Shown here piece after piece: positions 24,528 to 32,842 of a stretch of DNA of 46,292 nt. Origin of the DNA: Ornithinibacillus caprae (GTDB taxonomy: Bacteria > Bacillota > Bacilli > Bacillales > Amphibacillaceae); contig NZ_WOCA01000023.1 of assembly GCF_009728145.1 (NCBI RefSeq), positions 1 to 46,292 on the forward strand, in the 5' to 3' direction. The position numbers and the translations under genes were made by a program. Under the pieces are notes generated by a model. It worked only from the letters and a program-made list of their open reading frames with translations, did not search any database and was not told the origin of the DNA. Every line of letters starts with the position of its first letter. Position 1 is the first letter of the stretch.

Positions 24528-25802
24528 TTACTCGGAATGAAACTTTCCTAGTACTTTGTAGGCTGATTGAAAGGTTGCTGCTGCTAGTTTGTATTTTCGA
24601 TTTCTAAAATAATAATCGGCTAGAATGTTTAAATAAAAAGATTTTTCGTAGTAAAAATGCTTCTTGTCTAGAAATGGAATGACTTGTTTTGTAATTAAGT
24701 CTTCAAAAGAAGCTTGTTCCCCATTAATTAAGTGAGAATATACGTTAAATTCATGGACATATATGGAATCTTCTGGACTCAGTGGTTTAGAAACCTCTAA
24801 ACCTTTTTCCAACCATACTCTAGCATGATGTAAATCTCCAAGTTCATAATACTCTTTCATGAGACTAGAGATTGGAATAATCTTTTTATGTGCGGGATAA
24901 TTCTCCCGTAAACGGTAGCTTTTTTGATAATATTCAATTGCTTTGTCTTTTTGTTCCATTAAAGAATATAGCTTTCCAACATTCTGGTGACATAATGCAA
25001 GTATATTGTTGTCGTTTATATTTTCGGCAATGGTAGTAGCTAATTCATAGCTTTCCAGAGCCTTCATGTATTCGTTCGCCCGTTGGTAAGAGATTCCGAG
25101 TAAGATATGACAATTAGCACATCTTTTTAGGTGATAAATGCTTCGATAATATTCTAAAGCGTCTAGTGTATATACGATCGCAATGTATGTTTTTCTAATT
25201 TTGCTAGCAGTTGCTGCAATCAGAAAATATAAGTCTTTTTCCTCTGCTTCAGGGAAGTTGACTTTTTCAAGAGAAATATTTTTTTCGGCCTCGAGATAAA
25301 GGTCGAGAGCTTCTGCAAAGGATAAATTGATGTAATGATAATCTCCTGATGCCTTTAACCAATAGTAATATTCTTTTCCTTCAAAGTTCCCTGATAGTTT
25401 ATGGAGAAAATCATATTGTTGCTCTGCCTTTGTTTTATCTTTAATTAGTATAAAATAGATTAGCTTATGTATTTCGAATAGATTTCTTAACCGATGATCG
25501 GCGATGTAATCGATATTGTTCGTAATTTTTTCATAAAGGTCTTTTGCCTCTGCTGTTTCTCTATTTAGCAGATGTTTAAACCAAGTTTCACACAAATGAT
25601 TCATTTTATCATCTTCGATAACAAGAGGATCAATTCCAAGTCTTTCACAAAGTAATTCTCGAACTTCTTTAGTGACATTTACGTTTCCAGCTTCTATTTT
25701 TGATAAATAGGAAACCGATATTATTCCTCTTGATAGCTCTTCCTGTGTCATATTAGCTTTTAATCGATAGTATTTAATTTTTTCTCCGAAACCGTTTGCC
25801 AT
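24528..25802 (-). CDS. RRNPP-type regulator: HTH plus TPR repeats
   Basis: A 424-residue regulator. An XRE-type helix-turn-helix at residues 5-58 (IKYYRLKANMTQEELSRGII and SVSYLSKIEAGNVNVTKEVR) is joined to about nine tetratricopeptide repeats (for example YMKALESYELATTIAENIND, AIEYYQKSYRLRENYP). The domain order and length resemble NprR/PlcR/Rap-family peptide-pheromone receptors, NprR in particular (about 420 residues). No Phr/NprX-like propeptide gene follows: downstream are only the palindrome and a convergent gene. Its ligand and targets are unknown; it may also be a non-pheromone TPR regulator. Confidence 0.85.
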   Translation of the reverse strand: MANGFGEKIKYYRLKANMTQEELSRGIISVSYLSKIEAGNVNVTKEVRELLCERLGIDPLVIEDDKMNHLCETWFKHLLNRETAEAKDLYEKITNNIDYIADHRLRNLFEIHKLIYFILIKDKTKAEQQYDFLHKLSGNFEGKEYYYWLKASGDYHYINLSFAEALDLYLEAEKNISLEKVNFPEAEEKDLYFLIAATASKIRKTYIAIVYTLDALEYYRSIYHLKRCANCHILLGISYQRANEYMKALESYELATTIAENINDNNILALCHQNVGKLYSLMEQKDKAIEYYQKSYRLRENYPAHKKIIPISSLMKEYYELGDLHHARVWLEKGLEVSKPLSPEDSIYVHEFNVYSHLINGEQASFEDLITKQVIPFLDKKHFYYEKSFYLNILADYYFRNRKYKLAAATFQSAYKVLGKFHSE

Positions 25803-25883
25803 TTAAACAAAACCCCCTACACACATAGTATAAATTGAATAGGCTATTTTTACCATAAAAAAATCTATTGTCGGGATAGTTGT

Positions 25884-25926
25884 CGGTGCCTGTCACTTGT
25901 CGAAATTCGACAAGTGACAGGCACCG
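25884..25926. repeat. Dispersed palindrome, copy 5 (intact)
   Basis: Perfect 21-nt arms around A (25905), in the divergent gap between the RRNPP regulator and the permease gene. Confidence 0.95.
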
Positions 25927-26039
25927 CTCGAATTTTAAAAAAATTTTTTAAGATGGATAAGTGTTGATGGGGCAATGGAGTATGCGTTTACATAGCTAAC
26001 AGATTTGTTTGATAATTTTAAAAGAATCGAAAAACTGTA

Positions 26040-26068
26040 TAGACAAAATATTTTCACGGTGTTATATT
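26040..26068 (+). promoter_or_regulatory. Sigma-A promoter of the permease-amidohydrolase operon
   Basis: TAGACA (26040-26045), a 17-nt spacer and TATATT (26063-26068). Both hexamers match the consensus at five of six positions. It lies 55 nt ahead of the permease start. Confidence 0.6.
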
Positions 26069-26122
26069 AATTAACATTATTTATAATTATTAAACATTTT
26101 GGATCATTAGAGGAGGGGTATT

Positions 26123-27292
26123 ATGTTAAGCAATCCGCTTATCGCAACAGTATTTATTTTTGCATTAATCGCTTTTGGGGAATGGCTTTCTATTAAGTCT
26201 AAAGCAAGAGTACCTATGCTCTTAACGGCGATGGTAGGTTTTCTAGTCTTAACGTGGACTGGAATATTCCCGACTGACATTATGGAGAAGTCAACATTTG
26301 GAGCATTAGGAGCGATTTTAATTGGCCCAGCTATTTTACATATGGGTACAATGATTCCCTTCTCTTTATTGAAGAGTCAAATAAAAGCAGTATTTATTGC
26401 TTTGGGTGGTTTGGTTGTTTCAGGGGTATTAATATTAGCCGTTATCACCTTGATTTTTGACTATCCAACTGCAGTCGCTGGTGTTGGCCCTATCACTGGT
26501 GGAATAATCGCACTCATTATTACGACGGAAAGATTAACAGAAATTGGTTTAGCTAGTTTAGTCATTGTTCCAGCACTAGTTGTCGCGTTCCAGGGAGTAA
26601 TCGGAATGCCTCTTGCGTTAAATTTAATGAGAAGATACGCGCTTAAACTACAAAAAGATATCGATGCTGGTTCATTTGTACCAATGGCAACCGATGAGGA
26701 ATTAAATGGAAAAGAAATAGCTGCTACGAAAGAGAGCCCATTAAAGTCTAGTCAGACATTAAAATTATTCTTTGTTTTTGCTGGGGCTGCTGTTGGAGTC
26801 GCACTTGGTGAAGTAACACCAATTCATTACACATTATGGTGCCTTGCGTTTGGGATCGTTGGTCTCAAGCTTAAATTATTTGAACCAAAATCTCTTGAAA
26901 AATCAAATTCCTTTACAATAACGATGGTTGTCATCATTTTCGTTGCAGTTGGTTCCATGGCAGGTGTGACTCCGCAACAAGCATGGAGTAACTTACCAAG
27001 TGTTGTATTAATTCTTTTAATTGGTACATTTGGTCTTTCTCTTGGAGGTTATATCATGTCCAAGATCGTTAAATGGCACCCATTCAAGGGAATGCCTGTT
27101 GCTTTAACTGCTTTATTTGGATTCCCAGGAGACTACATCCTTTGTGAGGAAGTGGCTAGGAGTATCGGACGAGATAAAAAGGAAGAAAAAATAATTTTTA
27201 ATGAGTTATTATCACCGATGCTAATTGGAGGCTTCACAACTGTAACGATAGCTTCTGTTGTAATAGCTGGAATATTAGTAGGAACATTATAA
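26123..27292 (+). CDS. Polytopic membrane protein, putative permease
   Basis: A 389-residue inner-membrane protein with about ten hydrophobic segments and one hydrophilic loop in the middle (about residues 175-215, KLQKDIDAGSFVPMATDEEL). VGPITGGIIALIITTERLTEIG (about 133-154) looks like a substrate or ion-site loop, and GFPGDYILCEEVARSIG lies near the C-terminus. It may belong to DUF3100, but I am not certain of the family. It sits 29 nt ahead of an amidohydrolase with a strong ribosome site (GAGGAGGGG), suggesting it imports that enzyme's substrate. Confidence 0.7.
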   Translation: MLSNPLIATVFIFALIAFGEWLSIKSKARVPMLLTAMVGFLVLTWTGIFPTDIMEKSTFGALGAILIGPAILHMGTMIPFSLLKSQIKAVFIALGGLVVSGVLILAVITLIFDYPTAVAGVGPITGGIIALIITTERLTEIGLASLVIVPALVVAFQGVIGMPLALNLMRRYALKLQKDIDAGSFVPMATDEELNGKEIAATKESPLKSSQTLKLFFVFAGAAVGVALGEVTPIHYTLWCLAFGIVGLKLKLFEPKSLEKSNSFTITMVVIIFVAVGSMAGVTPQQAWSNLPSVVLILLIGTFGLSLGGYIMSKIVKWHPFKGMPVALTALFGFPGDYILCEEVARSIGRDKKEEKIIFNELLSPMLIGGFTTVTIASVVIAGILVGTL

Positions 27293-27321
27293 TAGTTTAT
27301 TGTAAACAATAGGAGGAAAGA

Positions 27322-28566
27322 ATGATGGTAAAACAATTAATTAAAAATGGATTAGTAGTAGATGGAAATGGTGGAGAGCCGAAGAAAGATCATGTGGTAG
27401 TAACAGAGAATGATCAAATTGTTTACGTAGGACCTGAAAGTGGTTATTCCGTAACAGGGAAGGAAATTGTTGTCGATGCTGCTGATGGGACTATTTTGCC
27501 AGGCATGATTGATACCCATGTTCATATGATGCTGGAATATTCTCCAGTATCACAGCGTCTAGAAACTCCGTTTTCTTTCATGTACTATCAAGCTGCTGAA
27601 TACTTGAAAAATACGTTACAAGCAGGGGTTACTTCGGTAAGAGATGCACTTGGAACAGATTTAGGGGTGAAAAAAGCAGTAGAAGAAGGCTTGATCCCTG
27701 GACCGAGATTACAGCTAAGTATCAATGCATTGACGATCACGGGAGGTCATGGAGATGGCTACCAAGTATCGGGTAATGAATTAGATTTGATGCCTTCTGG
27801 ATATCCAGGAATGCCAAGTGGAAAATGTGATGGGGTTGCTGAAGTACGTAAGAAAACGCGCGAAATGCTACGTGCGGGTGCGGAAGTAATTAAAGTGCAT
27901 GCTACAGGTGGAGTGTTAAGTGCGACAGACCATCCAGAATTCACCCAATTCTCTCTTGATGAATTAAAAGCAATTGTGGAAGAGGGACGCTTCCGTAAAG
28001 GTGTGAAGGTTATGGCACACGCCCAAGGTGCAGAAGGAATTAAAAATGCGGTCCGTGCAGGTATTCATTCGATTGAGCATGGTATTTTCATAGATGATGA
28101 AGCAGTTGAATTAATGCTAGAGAATGGTACCTATTTGGTACCAACATTACTAGCACCTGTTGCGGTATTAGAAACAGCTGAGGAAACCGGCATGCCTGAC
28201 ACTGCTGTGCAAAAATCAAAAGAAGTTATTGAAGCACATAAGGCAAGCTTTACGAAAGCATACAAAGCTGGTGTTAAAATTGCTATGGGTACCGATGCTG
28301 GTGTAATGAAGCACGGAACGAACTTAAGAGAATTAGGATTAATGGTGGATGCAGGGATGGCACCAATGGATTCCATTGTTGCTACCACCAAAACAGCAGC
28401 AGAATGTCTTGGCTGGGATGACAAGGTAGGAACGCTAGAACAAGGAAAACTAGCAGACATCATCGTTGTAAAAGGAAATCCACTAGAAGACATCTACTCC
28501 CTAGCAAACAACGACAACATCCAAGTTGTCATCAAAAATGGTAAGGTAGAGAAGAATATACTATAG
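27322..28566 (+). CDS. Amidohydrolase family protein (imidazolonepropionase/dipeptidase-like)
   Basis: A 414-residue metal-dependent hydrolase of the amidohydrolase superfamily. It has DTHVHM (metal His pair, residues 64-69), EVIKVHATGG (a bridging Lys candidate and its neighbouring His), VMAHAQG (metal His), IEHG (metal His) and MGTDAG (catalytic Asp). The order fits the Xaa-Pro/Xaa-Arg dipeptidase and N-acyl-amino-acid hydrolase branch. Tandem ATGs at 27322/27325 follow AGGAGG. It is in an operon with the permease, so uptake and hydrolysis of a dipeptide-like or N-acyl amino acid substrate is the inferred role. Confidence 0.88.
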   Translation: MMVKQLIKNGLVVDGNGGEPKKDHVVVTENDQIVYVGPESGYSVTGKEIVVDAADGTILPGMIDTHVHMMLEYSPVSQRLETPFSFMYYQAAEYLKNTLQAGVTSVRDALGTDLGVKKAVEEGLIPGPRLQLSINALTITGGHGDGYQVSGNELDLMPSGYPGMPSGKCDGVAEVRKKTREMLRAGAEVIKVHATGGVLSATDHPEFTQFSLDELKAIVEEGRFRKGVKVMAHAQGAEGIKNAVRAGIHSIEHGIFIDDEAVELMLENGTYLVPTLLAPVAVLETAEETGMPDTAVQKSKEVIEAHKASFTKAYKAGVKIAMGTDAGVMKHGTNLRELGLMVDAGMAPMDSIVATTKTAAECLGWDDKVGTLEQGKLADIIVVKGNPLEDIYSLANNDNIQVVIKNGKVEKNIL

Positions 28567-28625
28567 TGGTGCCTGTCACTCCTCGGATTTTGTAGAACTT
28601 TGTCGGTGCCTGTCACTTGTCGAAT
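28566..28625 (+). repeat. Two unpaired left arms of the repeat family
   Basis: GGTGCCTGTCACTCCTCGGA (from 28568) is a diverged arm, and TGTCGGTGCCTGTCACTTGT (28601-28620) followed by CGAAT is an intact left arm with no matching right arm. They lie as direct repeats between the amidohydrolase stop and the S51 peptidase start. The intact arm reaches to within 13 nt of the next start codon. Confidence 0.85.
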
Positions 28626-28637
28626 GGGGAAGGTGAG

Positions 28638-29300
28638 ATGGTGAAGCATTTGTTTTTATTTGGTGGGGTACCTCCGTTTACGTGTAGGATGGCTAAGGAG
28701 TTTGCAAAATTAGTAGAGAGATCAAAGAATCCATCTGTTACCATATTAACCGTTGAGAGAGAAGGCTGGGAGGATTATATTCCTAACTATACTCAATTAC
28801 TTAAAAAGGAAGGAATTCATCGGTTTCATTTATGCCCACTACCCTCTACTCCAATTGTAGAAGTAATGGATCATGTGCGATCTAGTTCTGGAATTATTAT
28901 CGGTGGTGGAAATACGAATCGATATGCAGATTATATTGTAGATACGCCCATTGCCAAAGTAATTGTAGAACGGCATGAACAAGGGATTCCGGTAGCTGGT
29001 TTTTCTGCTGGTGCCTTAATCAGTCCCAATCAATGTGTAATATCTGCCAAGGATAATGATAGCAAGGTATATCAGGAAAGAGAGGGACTAGGCTTACTTT
29101 CCAATGTGTTAATCGCTGTCCATTTTAGTCAGTGGCATGAAGAACAGCATCTTCGTGATGCAGTTCAACAGCATCGTAGGTTTAGAAACTATGGAATCGA
29201 CGAACATACCTGTGCTTATTTTGTTAATGAAGAGCTTCGTGGTGTAGAGGGCGAAGGGGTCTATACGATACAAGGTCAACAATTAAATCGCTTGAATTAA
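28638..29300 (+). CDS. S51 family peptidase (dipeptidase E / cyanophycinase-like)
   Basis: A 220-residue class-I-glutamine-amidotransferase-fold serine peptidase. The nucleophile elbow GFSAGAL places Ser123; GGGNTNRY (residues 90-97) is the conserved glycine loop. Peptidase E cleaves Asp-Xaa dipeptides; relatives include cyanophycinase. The start is ATG 28638 with GGGGAAGGTGAG upstream; an in-frame TTG within the repeat arm is rejected as start. It follows the amidohydrolase after 71 nt and may act in the same peptide-breakdown theme. Residues after the elbow (SPNQCVISAKDNDS) differ from E. coli PepE, so specificity is open. Confidence 0.85.
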   Translation: MVKHLFLFGGVPPFTCRMAKEFAKLVERSKNPSVTILTVEREGWEDYIPNYTQLLKKEGIHRFHLCPLPSTPIVEVMDHVRSSSGIIIGGGNTNRYADYIVDTPIAKVIVERHEQGIPVAGFSAGALISPNQCVISAKDNDSKVYQEREGLGLLSNVLIAVHFSQWHEEQHLRDAVQQHRRFRNYGIDEHTCAYFVNEELRGVEGEGVYTIQGQQLNRLN

Positions 29301-29316
29301 TCGTGTGAGCAACACA

Positions 29317-29346
29317 GAAGGGAACTAGTAATCGCTAGTTCCCTTC
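29317..29346. terminator. Hairpin between convergent genes
   Basis: GAAGGGAACTAG (29317-29328) pairs perfectly with CTAGTTCCCTTC (29335-29346) around TAATCG. There is no T-run on either side, and it overlaps the 3' end of the minus-strand gene, so termination is likely but not certain. Confidence 0.55.
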
Positions 29347-30014
29347 CTATTATGTAGAAAAGATTTCGTGGCAAGCAATGCAATGATTAGTATTAATTCA
29401 GCTAAGTTTGTCACTGCATTACTTTCAATGGGAAGCTTAACCGCACTGGCTATACCCATTAGTAAAACTGCATTGAATAACCAGATCCATTTTTGTTTTC
29501 TCCAAATAATAATAGAAGTAATGGCTAGAACAGTAGATACAATGATGATCATGAACGGTGAATCACCTGAAGGGTCAATATTTTCATAATTTATCACACC
29601 GTATTGCCATGATGGTTTAAGGGAGATTTTGAATACCACTGTGACAAGCTCTAGCAGGATCAACCCTATAGTAAATAAAAGAAATGAATATTTTACCCAT
29701 TGTTTTTTTACCCAATTAACATGGGAGTTGATCAATAGATCCCAGGCAAATATAACAAGGAGAGGGGTTGCGAAAGCATGTAACCAATATCTTGCTAGAT
29801 GAAGAATTTCCAGCATAGTTCCTTCACCTACATAACGTCCAAGCGCAAGAATACCGTTGTCATAAAGGAGACCAATAATTACAATGAAAATGGTATAAGC
29901 ACGTATCGGCCATTGCTCTCTAATCGCAATTCGTATTCCAAAAATGAATATACAAATATAAATTGCAAAAAAAGAAATATATATAAACGCATCCACCCAA
30001 ATCATACCCTTCAT
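29325..30014 (-). CDS. Hypothetical membrane protein, seven hydrophobic segments
   Basis: A 229-residue integral membrane protein with about seven hydrophobic segments. A polar loop at about 135-150 (QYGVINYENIDPSGDSP) probably faces outside. HLARYWLHAFATPLL (about residues 77-91) holds two His that could bind a ligand or haem. I do not recognise a family. The ribosome site is poor: an AAGGGT lies inside the frame between ATG 30014 and a second ATG at 30005. It is flanked, together with the S51 gene, by inverted repeat-family arms. Confidence 0.65.
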   Translation of the reverse strand: MKGMIWVDAFIYISFFAIYICIFIFGIRIAIREQWPIRAYTIFIVIIGLLYDNGILALGRYVGEGTMLEILHLARYWLHAFATPLLVIFAWDLLINSHVNWVKKQWVKYSFLLFTIGLILLELVTVVFKISLKPSWQYGVINYENIDPSGDSPFMIIIVSTVLAITSIIIWRKQKWIWLFNAVLLMGIASAVKLPIESNAVTNLAELILIIALLATKSFLHNRKGTSDY

Positions 30015-30091
30015 AAATAGATAACATTAGGATACCCTTATTTACCAGGATCATAATGGAATAAACATATATAATAGAAGAAACACAACCC

Positions 30092-30122
30092 ATTCGACAA
30101 AATTCGGGAAGTGACAGGCACC
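30092..30122 (-). repeat. Unpaired, diverged right arm of the repeat family
   Basis: GGGAAGTGACAGGCACC (30106-30122), preceded by ATTCGACAAAATTC. Its complement, GGTGCCTGTCACTTCCCGAA, aligns with the diverged arm at 28568 (GGTGCCTGTCACTCCTCGGA), and both continue ATTTTGT. The two are therefore inverted copies of one variant, 1.5 kb apart. Confidence 0.8.
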
Positions 30123-30174
30123 AGTTAATATATTACAATGAAGTTATTATTGTTTTGTAAAGGAGTCTTTAACG

Positions 30175-31347
30175 TTGAAAATTGGTATAGACAAAATTGG
30201 ATTTTATACACCGCATTTATACGTTGATATGAACAAATTAGCAGTTGAGCGAAATGTTGAACCGGAGAAATTTACAATTGGAATTGGACAGGAGAAAATG
30301 GCTATTCCTCCTATTACACAGGATTCGGTTACATTAGCGGCCAATGCTGCCTTGGAAATTTTGGATGATAACGATAAAGAACAAATTGACTTTGTCATTT
30401 TTGGTACAGAGTCTGGTATTGATCATTCGAAATCTGCTGGGGTTTATGTTCACGAGTTATTAGATATCAATCCATATGCACGTAGTATTGAAGTAAAGCA
30501 AGCTTGCTATGGAGCAACTGCTGCGATACAAATGGCAAAGGGACACATTGCATTACATCCTACTAGTAAGGTATTAGTATTAGGTTCTGATATTGCTAGA
30601 TATGGGTTAAACACTGGTGGAGAGGCAACTCAAGGTGCTGGTGCAGTAGCAATGCTGATTAGTGCAGATCCGAAAGTAATGGTACTTGAGGACAAAACGG
30701 CATACTTAACAAAAGACATTATGGATTTCTGGCGTCCAGTGTATTCTGATAAAGCATTTGTAGATGGGAAATTCTCGAATGAACAATATATTGCATTCTT
30801 CCAACAAGTTTGGGAGCGATATAAAAAACAAACTGGCCTAGGACTTAGTGATTTTGAAGCAATTTGCTATCACTTACCATATACAAAAATGGGGCTTAAA
30901 GCATTACGTACCGTTTTAGATGAAACAACAGAAGAGGTACAAGAACGCTTAACTACCAATTATAAGGTCAGCACAACCTATAATCGAAACGTGGGAAATA
31001 TATATACTGGTTCTCTATATTTAAGCTTACTTTCATTATTAGAGCTAAAAGAGGATCTACCAGAAGGTTCACGTATAGGGTTGTATAGCTATGGTTCAGG
31101 TGCAGTTGGCGAGCTATTCTCTGGGATTTTACAACCAAATTATAGAGAGCACTTATATGTAGAAAGACATAAGCAGTTATTTGATGATAGAACTGAGGTA
31201 ACTGTTGCTGAGTATGAAGAGATTTTTCAACATACATTACCGACAGATGGATCTAATATTGAGTTGGATATAGGAAAAGACCCAGCTGCCATTTGTGTTT
31301 CTGGAATTACCGAGCATATGAGGCAGTATGTGAATAAGCATCGATAA
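30175..31347 (+). CDS. mvaS: Hydroxymethylglutaryl-CoA synthase
   Basis: It condenses acetyl-CoA and acetoacetyl-CoA to HMG-CoA, the first committed step of the mevalonate route. The 390-residue protein aligns with bacterial MvaS. The three catalytic residues fall at the family positions: Glu79 (FGTESGID), Cys111 (VKQACYGATAA) and His233 (CYHLPYTK). The start is TTG 30175 with AAAGGAG 9 nt upstream. No HMG-CoA reductase or mevalonate kinase gene is in the window, so the partners are elsewhere or the gene acts alone. Many Bacillaceae use the MEP route instead, which makes this gene notable. Confidence 0.95.
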   Translation: MKIGIDKIGFYTPHLYVDMNKLAVERNVEPEKFTIGIGQEKMAIPPITQDSVTLAANAALEILDDNDKEQIDFVIFGTESGIDHSKSAGVYVHELLDINPYARSIEVKQACYGATAAIQMAKGHIALHPTSKVLVLGSDIARYGLNTGGEATQGAGAVAMLISADPKVMVLEDKTAYLTKDIMDFWRPVYSDKAFVDGKFSNEQYIAFFQQVWERYKKQTGLGLSDFEAICYHLPYTKMGLKALRTVLDETTEEVQERLTTNYKVSTTYNRNVGNIYTGSLYLSLLSLLELKEDLPEGSRIGLYSYGSGAVGELFSGILQPNYREHLYVERHKQLFDDRTEVTVAEYEEIFQHTLPTDGSNIELDIGKDPAAICVSGITEHMRQYVNKHR

Positions 31348-31354
31348 TAGGTAG

Positions 31355-31382
31355 CGTGTAGAATTTTTTCTACACGTTTTCT
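31355..31382 (+). terminator. Terminator of mvaS
   Basis: Stem CGTGTAGAA (31355-31363) pairs with TTCTACACG (31368-31376), followed by TTTTCTCTT. Confidence 0.85.
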
Positions 31383-31524
31383 CTTGAAAAAAAGAAAATA
31401 GTGCAATTAAGGCATGGTGAATTTCTTCGTTTTATAAAATATTCTGATATTTTTATTTACTTATGTTTGCAAAAAGGATAATATAATAGTGTTAGGAAAT
31501 TTAAGAGATAAGGAAGGTGATATT

Positions 31525-31602
31525 GTGTGTCAAACTAATTTTATATTTTTGAACAAGAAACTTACGATGTCCAATATAAACCTTCTGTCATGGAGTAATT
31601 AA
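31525..31602 (+). CDS. Possible 25-residue leader peptide
   Basis: A GTG (31525) follows a strong ribosome site, AAGGAAGGTGA (31510-31520). It opens a short frame, MCQTNFIFLNKKLTMSNINL plus LLSWSN-type ending, closing at TAA 31602. A TATAAT (31482-31487) about 25 nt upstream of the ribosome site could drive it, although the -35 is weak. A Rho-independent terminator follows 18 nt later, then the APH-type kinase gene. The layout suggests an attenuator leader, but coding is unproven; it could equally be an unrelated small protein or chance. Confidence 0.4.
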   Translation: MCQTNFIFLNKKLTMSNINLLSWSN

Positions 31603-31620
31603 AGACGAATATATAATTCT

Positions 31621-31650
31621 AAAGACCATCGTAATAAGATGGTCTTTTTT
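31621..31650 (+). terminator. Terminator/attenuator ahead of the kinase gene
   Basis: Stem AAAGACCATC (31621-31630) pairs with GATGGTCTTT (31638-31647), followed by TTT. ACGATGTC inside the short frame (31565-31572) can pair with GACCATCGT (31625-31633) with one bulged base, giving an alternative antiterminator fold. Confidence 0.8.
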
Positions 31651-31750
31651 GTGTTTTCCCCTTGATGGAAGATTCACTTTATGATGCTTGAAGGTTTAGG
31701 TCTGTAATCCTAACTATTCTTGTTCGGAAACAATAGGAGGAAAAAAACAG

Positions 31751-32728
31751 ATGATGAGGCTTTCGTTAATGAGAGATTTTCTTGCATTTGAAGGATCTAA
31801 AGCGTTGATCAGTTCAATTTTAGAAAAATGGGGGGGGAACGCTAACACGGTTCAATTAATTAGAGCAAGTAATAATTTTAGTTATGCATTTCAGGATCAA
31901 CATGAAAGGTTTATTTTAAGAATAACACCTGAAGGTAATTGGTCTAGCTTAGAGGAGGAATGCAGCTTTCTACATTTTTTGTTGAATCAATCAATCTGTG
32001 TGAATAGACCAATCCTATCCAAAAACGGAAATACAGTAGAGGAATTTCATACAAAATTTGGCGTTCTTCATGCAGTGGTATTTAATTTTATACCAGGAGA
32101 TAGTTTCGAGATTGAAGATATTTCTACGAATCATTTCTTCTTATGGGGAGAGTCATTAGGTGCGATTCACCAAGCTTCTAGGAATTATTTACCTTGTGGG
32201 AAAGTGAAGACTATACAATATGATCTGCTACAAGAGGTAGAGGAACTAATCCCAAACAATGATGTAGAAGCGATTAACGAGTTAGAACACTTAAAAGTTT
32301 GGTTGGATTCTTTAGAAATGAATTCAGATAATTATGGGAGGATTCATTTCGATTTTGAGTTAGATAATTTAATTTGGAATGACGACAAAGTCTCGGTAAT
32401 CGATTTTGAAAGTGGTTTGGAAGGTTGGTATGTTGCTGATATTGCTTTTGCATTACGTGATTTATTTACAGAGCAAATAGACTTATCAAATCCGCAATTT
32501 AAGATGTTTATGAGTGGTTATAGAAGCAAGGTGAATATATCTGACGAGGAATTACGTAGAATACCGATGTTTTTAAGACTGCACGATTTAGTTCTGTATG
32601 CAACGTTACTCCGATCAATGGACATTGAAAAACATGCACATAATCCTGATTGGGTAAATGGACTTTATGATAAGTTGACGTATAAGGTAGAGGGTTATAA
32701 AGAAAAATGGAAAAAACTTCATAGATAA
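31751..32728 (+). CDS. APH-type phosphotransferase
   Basis: A 325-residue protein with the aminoglycoside-phosphotransferase/choline-kinase fold. The Brenner motif HFDFELDNL (about residues 199-207) supplies the catalytic Asp, and VSVIDFES (about 215-222) the metal-binding Asp. An N-lobe Arg-Ile-Thr sequence (ERFILRITPEG) takes the place of the usual ATP-binding Lys region. Such kinases act on antibiotics, homoserine, choline or sugars; the target is not determinable. AGGAGG lies 10 nt before ATG 31751. A leader-peptide-plus-terminator arrangement upstream hints at antibiotic-responsive control. Confidence 0.82.
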   Translation: MMRLSLMRDFLAFEGSKALISSILEKWGGNANTVQLIRASNNFSYAFQDQHERFILRITPEGNWSSLEEECSFLHFLLNQSICVNRPILSKNGNTVEEFHTKFGVLHAVVFNFIPGDSFEIEDISTNHFFLWGESLGAIHQASRNYLPCGKVKTIQYDLLQEVEELIPNNDVEAINELEHLKVWLDSLEMNSDNYGRIHFDFELDNLIWNDDKVSVIDFESGLEGWYVADIAFALRDLFTEQIDLSNPQFKMFMSGYRSKVNISDEELRRIPMFLRLHDLVLYATLLRSMDIEKHAHNPDWVNGLYDKLTYKVEGYKEKWKKLHR

Positions 32729-32732
32729 TGTG

Positions 32733-32774
32733 ATGAGGGTGTCGTAGTATTTCTAGCGACATCCTCATTTTTTT
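32733..32774 (+). terminator. Terminator of the kinase gene
   Basis: An imperfect stem, ATGAGGGTGTCG with CGACATCCTCAT, around TAGTATTTCTAG, followed by TTTTTTT, 5 nt after the stop. Confidence 0.85.
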
Positions 32775-32842
32775 GGGGGGTTATTTTCAATACATACCAA
32801 TGGTTTATCCTAGCCAAACTAGATGCTATGGAGGTGTGATAC

